In this document: positions 45,808-53,624 of the stretch, piece after piece
Layout: every line of letters starts with the position of its first letter
How positions within the stretch are numbered: position 1 is the first letter of the stretch
Assembly (NCBI GenBank): GCA_014656495.1
Contig: BNCN01000006.1
Coordinates: forward strand, 248,001-312,000
DNA length: 64,000 bases
Direction: 5' to 3'
DNA from: Comamonas sp. KCTC 72670
GTDB lineage: Bacteria; Myxococcota; Myxococcia; Myxococcales; Myxococcaceae
Translations under genes and position numbers: made by a program
Notes under the pieces: model-generated
Told to the model about the DNA's origin: nothing
Databases searched by the model: none
Seen by the model: the letters and a program-made list of their open reading frames with translations, nothing else

Positions 45808-45897
45808 CACGCGCAGAGCAGGCGTCCTGGCGAGCCCGGCGCTGCTCTGGGAATGCCGCTGTCCGATGCGCGAGGTCGCTCCTATCCTCGAAGAGGA

Positions 45898-46680
45898 ATG
45901 ACGGTCCTCCTCCTCATCGCTGTGGGCGCGCTCGCGGGCACTCTGGGCGCGATGCTCGGCATCGGAGGCGGAATCGTGCTGGTGCCCGCGCTGGTGCTGG
46001 GGTTCGACATTCCGCTGGAGCAGGCGATTCCGGCGAGCCTCATGTGCGTGGTGGCCAGCTCGTGTTCCGCCGCCGCTGGCTACGTGCACAACCACCTGAG
46101 TGACATCCGCCTGGGCCTGTCGCTGGAGCTGGCGACGGTGCTGGGCGCCATCGCTGGCGGCATGGTGGCGGCCATGGTGGCGCCGGCCATGGTGGCGGTG
46201 GTGTTCGGGCTCTTCACGCTCTACGTCGCGCTGCAGATGCTGCTGCTGCGCTCGCCGCGGCAGGAGCCCGGAGCGCTCGACGACTACGCGCCCGCCAACT
46301 ACCCGCTGGGCATCTCCGGTTCGTTCGTGGCCGGCGGTCTGTCCTCCCTCCTGGGCGTGGGCGGGGGACCGCTCAAGGTGCCGCTGATGACGTACGGCAT
46401 GCACGTGCCCTTCAAGGTGGCGAGCGCGACGAGCAACCTGATGATTGGCGTCACCGGCGCCGCGAGCGTTGCCGCGTACGCGTTGAGGGGCCATCTGAAA
46501 CTGGCGCTGGTGTCGCCACTGGTGGTGGGTGTCCTGGGAGGCGCCTACGTGGGCAGCCGGTTGATGCCGAAGGTTCCAACCGTGGTGCTCAAGCGGCTGT
46601 TCGCGGTGGTGCTGCTGGTGGTCGCCGCGCAGATGCTGTGGAAGGGAGGGGAGGGACTGTGGCCGAGCATTCTGAAATGA
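45898..46680 (+). CDS. TSUP-family transporter (TauE/SafE)
   Basis: 260 residues with about eight transmembrane helices in two repeats, each with the family GxGGG-type motif: GAMLGIGGGIVLVPAL at the N-terminus and SSLLGVGGGPLKVPLM in the second half. The family moves organosulfur or sulfite-like anions or other small anions. AGAGG precedes the ATG at 45898. The stop overlaps the start of the DUF1634 gene, the usual partner of this family. Confidence 0.88.
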   Translation: MTVLLLIAVGALAGTLGAMLGIGGGIVLVPALVLGFDIPLEQAIPASLMCVVASSCSAAAGYVHNHLSDIRLGLSLELATVLGAIAGGMVAAMVAPAMVAVVFGLFTLYVALQMLLLRSPRQEPGALDDYAPANYPLGISGSFVAGGLSSLLGVGGGPLKVPLMTYGMHVPFKVASATSNLMIGVTGAASVAAYALRGHLKLALVSPLVVGVLGGAYVGSRLMPKVPTVVLKRLFAVVLLVVAAQMLWKGGEGLWPSILK

Positions 46681-47156
46681 GTGAGCCCGAGGAAGCGCGA
46701 GCGGCACGCACTTCCGTATCCGTGGCGGTGGCGGCGGACCACGCCGGCGCCGTGCCCAACGTGGCGGTCTCGGGAGGGGCCGCCTCGTTGCGTTCCCAGG
46801 TGGGCCAGTCGCCACCCGAAGCGGGCTCCGCGGAGCAGGTGCAACACCCTCACCGGGAGCGCGCGGTGGCGGGGGACCGGTGGATCGCGCGGGTGCTGCG
46901 AATCGGCGGGGTGGTCAGCGGCGGTATGTTCGTCCTGTCGCTGGGCCTGGAGTCCCTGCCGCAATCCGAGCGGGTCCACGTCGCCATCGACTTATTGCGC
47001 AAGGGCGCCGCGTCGTTGCTGCTGGTGACGCCGGTGGCGCGGCTCGCGCTGTCGGGGACGTTGCTGGGCCTGCGCGGTGAGTGGCGCTACACGATGATCG
47101 CCGCGGGCGTGTTGGGGCTGCTCGCGCTCGCCGTGGGCGCCGGCATCCAAGCGTAG
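46677..47156 (+). CDS. DUF1634 membrane protein
   Basis: 159 residues. An N-terminal hydrophilic segment of about 65 residues is followed by three predicted membrane helices (RIGGVVSGGMFVLSLGL; GAASLLLVTPVARLAL; MIAAGVLGLLALAVGAGI). DUF1634 proteins are encoded next to TSUP transporters and probably form a complex with them. The ATG overlaps the TSUP stop (ATGA); a GTG at 46659 with GGAGGGA just upstream is a credible alternative. Confidence 0.82.
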   Translation: MSEPEEARAARTSVSVAVAADHAGAVPNVAVSGGAASLRSQVGQSPPEAGSAEQVQHPHRERAVAGDRWIARVLRIGGVVSGGMFVLSLGLESLPQSERVHVAIDLLRKGAASLLLVTPVARLALSGTLLGLRGEWRYTMIAAGVLGLLALAVGAGIQA

Positions 47157-47200
47157 GGAAGCGCGCGTGGGGCGCTCTCCCCTTCGCCTGGGAAGAGCGC

Positions 47201-48076
47201 TCACACGCCGCGCGCGGTGAAGTGGGCGAGCACGTTCTGCACCTTCGCGACCTCGCCCGTCTGGCCCAGGTCCTCGTAGAGCGGAATCAGCGTCTCGAAC
47301 TGCTTGCGGGCCGCCGCGTAGTCCTGCTGGTAGTAGCAGGACAGGCCCAAATCCCAGCGGGCGCGGGCCTCGTACGCGTGGTCGTGCAGCTCCGCGTACA
47401 GCTCCACCGCGCGGAGCAGGTGCGGACGCGCGCCCTCGTGATTCCCCAGAAGGCCCTCCGACTCACCCAGCAGCAGGTGCCCCAGCGCGAGCGCCTCGGC
47501 GTCGTCGCCCTGCTCCAGCAGCGGCACGGCCTCCAGGAAGCGCTTGCGCGCGGGCTCGTACTCGCCCTTCTCCATGCGGATGTCGCCGATGTCCAGGAGC
47601 AGCCGCGCCACGCGGTCCGTGTTGCGCGTCTGGCGCAGCAGGATGAGCGCCTCCTGGTACTTCTCCTCGGCGCCCTCGGGGTGGCCCAGCGAGCGCAGGG
47701 ACTCTCCGATGCAGGCGCGGGCCAGGGCCTCGCCCTCGCGATCCTTGGACTCGTTGAAGAGCATCGCGGCGCGGGCGATCAGCTCGATGGCGCCGCGGTG
47801 GTCCTCGAAGTTCGCCTTCACCACGCCCAGCCCCATCAGGGCCTGCGCCTGGCCGGGCTTGTACTGGGCCTCCTGGAACTTCTCGAGCGCCTCCTCGTAG
47901 AACTGACGGCTGGCGGCGTGGTCCTCCAGCAGGCCGTGCAATTCGGCCAGGTTCACCAGCCCCTGGCCCACGTCCGTGGGCGAGCCGGTGATGCGCAGGG
48001 GCGCCAGCGCGTTCTTCTGCTTCTGGATGGCGTCGAGGATGTGGGTGCGTTGGGAGTCTTCGGGCGGGTGGTGCAT
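47201..48076 (-). CDS. TPR-repeat protein
   Basis: 291 residues made of six to seven tetratricopeptide-type repeats (for example GQGLVNLAELHGLLEDHAAS, ALALGHLLLGESEGLLGNHEG). No signal peptide or membrane helix. Starts 8 bases after the stop of the RamB/PrpR-like regulator on the same strand, so the two are probably one operon and the TPR protein may act with the regulator. Confidence 0.82.
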   Translation of the reverse strand: MHHPPEDSQRTHILDAIQKQKNALAPLRITGSPTDVGQGLVNLAELHGLLEDHAASRQFYEEALEKFQEAQYKPGQAQALMGLGVVKANFEDHRGAIELIARAAMLFNESKDREGEALARACIGESLRSLGHPEGAEEKYQEALILLRQTRNTDRVARLLLDIGDIRMEKGEYEPARKRFLEAVPLLEQGDDAEALALGHLLLGESEGLLGNHEGARPHLLRAVELYAELHDHAYEARARWDLGLSCYYQQDYAAARKQFETLIPLYEDLGQTGEVAKVQNVLAHFTARGV

Positions 48077-48084
48077 GTCGTGCC

Positions 48085-49722
48085 TCAGGCGTCGCCACCC
48101 TTGCGGCGGCGGGAGGTCTTGTCCAACGAATCGTCCTTCTCACTCCCGACAGTCCCGTTGGCGTGCTCGGCGCCGTTTCCGTTGCCGTGCAGCGGGGGGG
48201 CGCCGGGGGGGCGCTCCTTCTCCACCTTCTCGGCCTTCTCGTGGACGAGGATGGGGGAGAAGAAGCAGTCCTTCTTCGTGTACTCGTCGAAGGCGAAGGC
48301 GAAGCGGTAGCTGGCCGCCGCGCGCTGGTTGCAGTCGGTGCGCTCGCAGAAGCGGCAGGAGATGCCGGAGGGGATGGCGTCCTTGCGCAGGTCCGTCGTG
48401 GGCAGGCCGTACGCCAGGTACTTCGCGTTCTCCGCGTGCGTCCCCAGGCCAATGGAGTACGCGGTGCCCTTGACGATGGAGCCCTCGATGGGCTGGAGCT
48501 GCACCTTGGCGAAGCAGAAGTAGGAGGTGCCGTCCGGCATGATGGAGTACTGCCGCGTCAGCTGGGACGGGTTGAGGAAGGCCAGGTGGACCGCCCACTT
48601 GGCGCAGCTGCCGCCGCCCGAGGCGAAGCGGATGCCAGTGCCGCTGTAGCGCTTGGAGATGTTGCCGGCGATGTCCGCGCGCAGGAAGTGGAAGGGCAGC
48701 CCGGGCCGCTTCGGGTCCGACAGGTTGCACAGCCGGTGCGCCACCGTCTCGTAGGTGGAGCCGAAGATGCTCGACAGGAGCTCCACGTCGTAGCGCGTGC
48801 GCTGGACCTCCTTGAAGAAGTCCCCGTAGGGCAGCATCAGCGCGCCGGCGAAGTAGTTGGCCAGGTTCACCTTGATGAGCCGCTGCGTCTCGCCGTGGCG
48901 CATGCGGCCCGCGTCGAGCACGCGCTCCAGCAGCTTCTCGCGGTCCATCACCAGCAGGCCCATGGACGCGGCGATCTGAAACTTCAGGGGCTGCTCGGTG
49001 AGGAAGGGCGACAGCGTCAGCGTCCGCTCCTCGGGGTCCAACCGCCGCACCACGGACGAGCCGGACGGGGACGGGTCGTCGAAGAGGACGCGGTAGCCGA
49101 AGCGCTCCTCCAGGAGCCGGATGAGCTGCCCGCTGGTGAGCTGCCGCTCCAGGCGCACGTCGCGGCGCACCGCGTCCGCCTGCTCCTCCAGCTCCGGGAA
49201 GTAGTTGCGGTGCTTCTCCAGGAAGTCGCTGACCTCGTCGAAGGGCGAGTAGTCGAAGCGCACGCCCGGCGCCATGCCGTGGGCCGTGCCGCCCTGGGCC
49301 CGCGTCCGCTCCTCCACGTTGAGCTGCGCCAGCACGTTCTCCAACTGCGTGCGCGTGTTCTTGTAGAGGTTGAAGAGCGCCGCCACCGTGCCCGCGAGCT
49401 TGGGTTCGGCGGAGAGCGACTGGAGCGACTCCGGGTCGATGTCGAGGCTCTTGAGGAGCGGCTCGTCCAGCAGCTTCGCGAGCGCTTCATCCACGCGGCC
49501 CTCGCCCAGCGTGGACATGAACTGCTCGGGGTCCTGGTCGAAGTAGCGCAGGGCCTTCCAGAGCAGCGGGAAGGGCATCACCCGTTTGCCCTTCTCGATG
49601 AGGTTCAGGTACGCCGGGGAAACGCCCAGGTCCTTGGCCGCGTCCGCTTGCTTGATGTTCCGGGCAAGGCGCAGTCCTCGAAGCTTCAGGCCCACGTTGG
49701 CGTTCAGTGCGTTGTCGTTCAT
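48085..49722 (-). CDS. short-chain acyl regulator, RamB/PrpR (ScfR) type
   Basis: 545 residues. N-terminal XRE helix-turn-helix (RLARNIKQADAAKDLGVSPAYLNLIEKGKR), a middle IrrE-like region without HExxH, and a C-terminal DUF2083 domain with CRFCERTDC (CxxCxxxxC), positioned like the cysteine set reported to hold an Fe-S cluster in mycobacterial PrpR. An added, probably disordered 70-residue tail ends the protein. Relatives control acetate, propionate or acyl-CoA metabolism. A 26-bp palindrome with TTTGCAAA lies 67 bases upstream of the ATG at 49722, consistent with autoregulation. Confidence 0.88.
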   Translation of the reverse strand: MNDNALNANVGLKLRGLRLARNIKQADAAKDLGVSPAYLNLIEKGKRVMPFPLLWKALRYFDQDPEQFMSTLGEGRVDEALAKLLDEPLLKSLDIDPESLQSLSAEPKLAGTVAALFNLYKNTRTQLENVLAQLNVEERTRAQGGTAHGMAPGVRFDYSPFDEVSDFLEKHRNYFPELEEQADAVRRDVRLERQLTSGQLIRLLEERFGYRVLFDDPSPSGSSVVRRLDPEERTLTLSPFLTEQPLKFQIAASMGLLVMDREKLLERVLDAGRMRHGETQRLIKVNLANYFAGALMLPYGDFFKEVQRTRYDVELLSSIFGSTYETVAHRLCNLSDPKRPGLPFHFLRADIAGNISKRYSGTGIRFASGGGSCAKWAVHLAFLNPSQLTRQYSIMPDGTSYFCFAKVQLQPIEGSIVKGTAYSIGLGTHAENAKYLAYGLPTTDLRKDAIPSGISCRFCERTDCNQRAAASYRFAFAFDEYTKKDCFFSPILVHEKAEKVEKERPPGAPPLHGNGNGAEHANGTVGSEKDDSLDKTSRRRKGGDA

Positions 49723-49788
49723 GGCCGGATGCAGAGGCACCGTTTGCGATCGCGAATGGCCGCGCGCTCCTCGGGTGCCTCATCCACT

Positions 49789-49814
49789 TTGCAAATCGAT
49801 TTACCGATTTGCAA
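49789..49814. promoter_or_regulatory. candidate operator of the RamB/PrpR-like regulator
   Basis: TTGCAAATCG (49789-49798), ATTTAC, CGATTTGCAA (49805-49814): perfect 10-bp arms with a 6-base spacer in a GC-rich genome. With the T at 49788, the left arm contains TTTGCAAA, the core I recall for RamB/PrpR sites. It lies 67-92 bases upstream of the regulator gene. Confidence 0.7.
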
Positions 49815-50178
49815 TGACGGATTTCGGGCCAGGGGACCCCTGTCGGCCCGGCGACGGGCCGGGTGCCCTGAAGGCGGAGTGGGCGCCATGAGTGATTCCA
49901 ACTGCCTGGAATCATTGTGACTGGAGGCGTCTTGCCGGACAGGCGGCCTCGGCGCCGCCCGGTCCTGTCAAACATTTACTGATGCGATGCGGCATCCGCG
50001 GAGGGCGGTTCGGTAAACGCGGAAACGTCGGTTTACAGGCCCGTGACGAGGGTGGGGCGCGATCGGCGAGTGCTCAGGGCACGGTGTGCCCCGCAGCTCC
50101 GCGGAGGGTGGGGTGCCGCCGGACGAGTGTTGGTCCGGGGCCCTGTGGAGCGCGCGCGGGGTTCTCGTCCGAGGCGGC
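49815..50178. other. intergenic region between regulator and M1/M61-like gene
   Basis: About 360 bases. Contains an inverted repeat GTAAAC (50013-50018) / GTTTAC (50031-50036) with a 12-base spacer, and a GATGC-GATGCG-GCATC element at 49981-49996. These may be regulatory for the gene at 50179. No gene is convincing. Confidence 0.4.
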
Positions 50179-51618
50179 ATGGGTCAGGCTGTCACGCCTA
50201 TGCGGGCTGTGTTCGCCGTCATGCTGCTCGGGCTGTCGCTGGTGTCCTGCCACGCGTCGGTGCGTCCACACCCCTCGGAGGACCTGACGGCGCTGCGCTA
50301 CCGCCTCACCTACGTCCGCGTGCCCGAGCACGCGGTGGAGGTGGAGGTGGAGGTCGCGCTCGTGCGTGGCGCGCCCCGCGAGTTCCTCTTCAGCCAGCCC
50401 GGTGCCGTGACGGCGGTGACCGTCCACACGGAGGCGGGGGGGGACGACACGTTGGCCGTTCGGGAGGGCCGGGTGTCCCTGCCCCGGGGCGCCCGCATGC
50501 TGCGGTACCGGTATGCGCTGGATGCGTCCATCCGGGAGCAGGGGCCGGATTTCTTCCAGGGCTCGGGTGATGGCGACGCGCGCCACGTCGCGGGCCGCGT
50601 GTACCTCATCCGCCCGCTGACGGTGTCGCCGGGCATGCGCGTGGAGCTCTCGGTGTCGGGGGCAGACGCGTTGTTGCCATGGCAGCCCGATGCAGATGGG
50701 GTGTACCGGCTGCGAGGCGAGGACCTGGTGGACTCGGGCTTCCATGGTTTTGGTGGGCGCCGGTGCCAGGTGCGGTTGCCGGACGCGGTGCTCGACGTGG
50801 CGATTCTGGGGCGCTTCACGCACTTGAGTGACGCGGCGGTGTGTACCTGGCTGGGCAAGGCCGCCGAGGAGGTCCGCACCGTGCGGCGTGCCTTCCCGCA
50901 TCCGCGCATCACCGTGCGCGTCATCCCCGCGCCGGGACATCCGGGCCCGAGCGTCTTCGGCATGGTGCGGTGGAGCTCTCCTCCCAGCATCTCCATCAGC
51001 GTGGGCCAGGACGCGGTGGCCGCGGACTTCGCGCGGGACTGGGTGGCCGTGCACGAGATGTTGCACCTGACGCACCCCGTGTTCATCCCCCGCGTGCCGT
51101 GGCTGTCGGAGGGGCTGGCCACCTACTACACGGAGGTCGCGCGCGCCCGCTCCGGTCGACAGGATGCGCTACAGGCCTGGACGGAGCTGGTGGGTGGCTT
51201 CGCGCGTGCGCACGAAGGTCAGGACTCTCGGACCATGCAGGAAGCCGTGTCTCAAGACGGCTTCTCACTCGCTGTCTATTGGACGGGGGCGCTGTTCGCG
51301 TTGCATCTCGACGTGGAATTGCGCCGTATCACTGGAAACACGCGTGGCCTGGATGACGTGCTGGAGTGGCTCGCGCGGCGCGGGAGCTCTTCCACCTTCG
51401 GTGCGTTTGGCGCGGCGGTGGATGCGATTGCCGGACAGCCGCTGTTCAATGCTCTGTTGGAGCGGCACTTGCCGCGGCCTGCTTTTGCGGAACAGGCGGG
51501 TCTGCTAGAAGCGCTGGGTGTCCAGAACGGACCCAACGGCGTCTCGCTGGTACCCGCCCGAGACAGTCTGTTGCGTGATTCGGTGGTCGGTCGGCGCAGC
51601 CACGGCGAAACACCCTGA
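50179..51618 (+). CDS. gluzincin metallopeptidase-like lipoprotein
   Basis: 479 residues from the ATG at 50179 (ATG at 50200 also possible). Lipobox-like LVSC near residue 18. An N-terminal beta-sandwich (about 30-200) precedes a gluzincin domain with zinc motif HEMLH (H292, E293, H296) and third ligand E311 in WLSEGLATYY. The helical C-terminus (about 330-479) resembles M1/M61 peptidases. It likely cleaves peptides in the envelope. It sits 54 bases before the small RiPP-type precursor gene; whether it belongs to that operon is open. Confidence 0.75.
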   Translation: MGQAVTPMRAVFAVMLLGLSLVSCHASVRPHPSEDLTALRYRLTYVRVPEHAVEVEVEVALVRGAPREFLFSQPGAVTAVTVHTEAGGDDTLAVREGRVSLPRGARMLRYRYALDASIREQGPDFFQGSGDGDARHVAGRVYLIRPLTVSPGMRVELSVSGADALLPWQPDADGVYRLRGEDLVDSGFHGFGGRRCQVRLPDAVLDVAILGRFTHLSDAAVCTWLGKAAEEVRTVRRAFPHPRITVRVIPAPGHPGPSVFGMVRWSSPPSISISVGQDAVAADFARDWVAVHEMLHLTHPVFIPRVPWLSEGLATYYTEVARARSGRQDALQAWTELVGGFARAHEGQDSRTMQEAVSQDGFSLAVYWTGALFALHLDVELRRITGNTRGLDDVLEWLARRGSSSTFGAFGAAVDAIAGQPLFNALLERHLPRPAFAEQAGLLEALGVQNGPNGVSLVPARDSLLRDSVVGRRSHGETP

Positions 51619-51672
51619 ATGCACCCACGACCTCCGCACCCCCCACGCAGTACCGAAAGGAAGTAGGCAGCC

Positions 51673-51915
51673 ATGAACGTCAAGGCTCTTGCAGCGGTTG
51701 TCGGCACCCTGTCCCTGGCCTCGCTCGCGACGGGTTGTGCCACCAAGAAGTCGGCGGAAGTCGAGCCGGCCACCACGGAGGAGACGGGCGCCGAGAGCAG
51801 CGGCGACACCGAGCAGCAGGGCGCTCCGGCCGCGGCCGAGGAGAAGGGCGCCGAGGGAAGCTGTGGCGCCGGCTCGTGCGGCGCGGGCTCCTGCGGCGGC
51901 CAGAAGAAGGAGTAG
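51673..51915 (+). CDS. RiPP precursor of BufA/HvfA type with three (E/A)GSCG pentapeptides
   Basis: 80 residues. An N-terminal signal peptide (MNVKALAAVVGTLSLASLATGC) ends in a lipobox-like ATGC with C22. A low-complexity Glu/Ala/Thr spacer follows, and the tail carries EGSCG-AGSCG-AGSCG with cysteines C64, C69 and C74 exactly five residues apart, then GQKKE. HvfA of Haemophilus has EGKCG pentapeptides and bufferins are small exported Cys-rich proteins; both are modified by DUF692 enzymes. The next two genes are DUF692 and DUF2063. The tail is the likely modified core, made for metal binding. Confidence 0.82.
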   Translation: MNVKALAAVVGTLSLASLATGCATKKSAEVEPATTEETGAESSGDTEQQGAPAAAEEKGAEGSCGAGSCGAGSCGGQKKE

Positions 51916-51933
51916 TCGCCGTTGCTGGACCGA

Positions 51934-51955
51934 GGACCTGGTGAAGACCAGGTCC
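51934..51955 (+). promoter_or_regulatory. hairpin between precursor and MNIO genes
   Basis: GGACCTGGT (51934-51942) pairs perfectly with ACCAGGTCC (51947-51955) around a GAAG loop. It lies 18 bases after the precursor stop and 73 bases before the MNIO start, with no T run. This is where RiPP operons often place an element that gives more precursor than enzyme. Confidence 0.6.
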
Positions 51956-52028
51956 CGGTGTTCTCCGGGCGGCCGACGTGTTCCTCCGCCGCCCGGGTTG
52001 TCTCCCGCTCCTGGAGAGGTTCCCCGCC

Positions 52029-52877
52029 GTGGCCGTGACGTATGCACAGCGACATGGGTTGAAGCCGTTGGGGGCGGGCATCGGATTGAGACGGAGCTTC
52101 TACGGGGAGCTGCCGCGCACGGAGCGGGCGCTCGACTGGGTGGAGATCATCCCGGAGAACTTCCTGACGCTGGGGGGGCGCTCGCAGCGTGCCTTGGCGG
52201 CCTGCAAGGAGCGCTGGCCCGTGTTGCCCCACGGCGTGGGGCTGAACATCGGCGGACCGGACGAGCTGGATGACGCCTACGTCCAGGGGCTGACCGCCCT
52301 GGTGGAGCGGGTGGACGCGCCCTTCTTCTCGGACCACCTCTGTTATTCGCGGCTGGACGGTGTGTACCTGCACGACCTGCTGCCGCTGCCCTTCAGCGAG
52401 GCCGCGGTGGAGCACGTGGTGCCCCGCGTGCGCGAGGTGATGGACCGGGTGGGCCGCCCCTTCCTCCTGGAGAATCCCAGCTACTACGCGCGCATGCCGG
52501 GCGGCACGCTCCAGGAGGCGGACTTCCTGCGTCACGTCGTCGAGCAGGCGGACTGTGGACTGCTGCTGGACGTGAACAACGTCTACGTCAACGCGCTCAA
52601 CCACGGCTACGACGCGCGCGCGTTCATTGACGCGCTTCCCTTGGAGCGCGTGGTGCAGCTCCACCTCGCGGGGCACACGCGCTATCCGGACGTCATCGTG
52701 GACACGCACGGGGCCCGCGTTTGTGACGACGTGTGGTCGCTGTATCGCTACGTGCTGGCGCGCACGGGCCCCGTCGCGACGCTCATCGAATGGGACCAGG
52801 ACATCCCCTCCCTGGACGCGGTGCTCGACGAAGCGGACGCGGCGCGCACGGCGCTGCGGGAGGCGCCGGGACGATGA
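52029..52877 (+). CDS. DUF692 multinuclear non-heme iron oxidase (MNIO, BufB/HvfB type)
   Basis: 282 residues from GTG 52029, with GGAGAGG 9 bases upstream. TIM-barrel MNIO family, which uses two or three irons and O2 to rewrite cysteines of small peptides into thiooxazole, oxazolone or thioamide groups. Metal-ligand regions seen: PHGVGLNIG (H68), SDHLCYS (H103), LLENPSYY (E147), LLDVNNVYVN (D180, N182) with NHGYD, QLHLAGH (H211, H215) and IEWDQD near the end. The stop overlaps the partner gene (ATGA). Confidence 0.9.
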   Translation: MAVTYAQRHGLKPLGAGIGLRRSFYGELPRTERALDWVEIIPENFLTLGGRSQRALAACKERWPVLPHGVGLNIGGPDELDDAYVQGLTALVERVDAPFFSDHLCYSRLDGVYLHDLLPLPFSEAAVEHVVPRVREVMDRVGRPFLLENPSYYARMPGGTLQEADFLRHVVEQADCGLLLDVNNVYVNALNHGYDARAFIDALPLERVVQLHLAGHTRYPDVIVDTHGARVCDDVWSLYRYVLARTGPVATLIEWDQDIPSLDAVLDEADAARTALREAPGR

Positions 52878-53608
52878 AGCCGTCGCTGCGGGCGTTCTTC
52901 GACAGCATGGGGGCCTATCTCGCCCGGCCCGGGACGACGTCGCTCGACGCGCTGTACGCCAGGCACCCGGGCTGGGATGCGCCGCGCGAGCGCGTCTCGC
53001 TCTATGGGGACTTCGTGCTCGGACACGTGCGCGGGGCGCTGGAGAAGGTGTTTCCGCTGACGCGTGACGCGGTGGGGCCGGAGGCGTGGGGCGCGCTGGT
53101 GCGCGACTTCACGTCGACCCGGCCCGCGCGGCACCACGAGCTCAATCACCTGTGTGAAGGCTTCCCCGCGTTCCTCGGGGACGTCACGGCCTCCCGCGGG
53201 CTGGCGCCTTTCGCCGCGCCCCTGGCCCGCTTCGAGTGGACCGACTTCGCGGTGTACGCCGCCGAGGACGCGAGCCCGACGCCCGTGGAGCGGCTGACGG
53301 CCAACCCCACGCTGGCGGTGCTGGAGCACGACTTCCACCTCTGCGCCTACGTGCGCGCCCGAGGCGCCGCCGCGGCACCCGCGCCCGGGGCGGAGCTGGC
53401 GCTGCTGTGGCGGCACCCGGTGCAGTTGAAGACGTACTTCATGGCCGCGACGCCGCAGGCGCTGCTGGTGCTGAAGATGGCGGTGGAGGGGCTGTCCCTG
53501 TCGGACGTGGTCTCCGCCACGGGAATGCCCCACGCGGAGCTGCGCGCGACGGTGACGCGGCATGCCCGGGAGGGGCTCGTGTTCCTTCCTGCTGACGGTG
53601 AGGGGTGA
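52874..53608 (+). CDS. DUF2063 partner protein (BufC/HvfC type)
   Basis: 244 residues from the ATG at 52874, overlapping the MNIO stop. The N-terminal DUF2063 domain (about 5-95; SLYGDFVLGHVRGALEKVFPLT) is the usual peptide-recognising partner of DUF692 enzymes, and a winged-helix-like C-terminal part follows (about 185-244; LSDVVSATGMPHAELRATV). Together with the MNIO it would bind and modify the 80-residue precursor. No DoxX-type fourth gene follows; the next gene converges 16 bases away. Confidence 0.88.
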   Translation: MKPSLRAFFDSMGAYLARPGTTSLDALYARHPGWDAPRERVSLYGDFVLGHVRGALEKVFPLTRDAVGPEAWGALVRDFTSTRPARHHELNHLCEGFPAFLGDVTASRGLAPFAAPLARFEWTDFAVYAAEDASPTPVERLTANPTLAVLEHDFHLCAYVRARGAAAAPAPGAELALLWRHPVQLKTYFMAATPQALLVLKMAVEGLSLSDVVSATGMPHAELRATVTRHAREGLVFLPADGEG

Positions 53609-53624
53609 GCGCGCCTTCGCGGGC

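Noticed and set aside
48085-49722. IrrE/ImmA-type metallopeptidase activity in the RamB/PrpR-like regulator
   Set aside because: The HExxH zinc motif is absent in the IrrE-like region, so the protein is treated as a regulator only.
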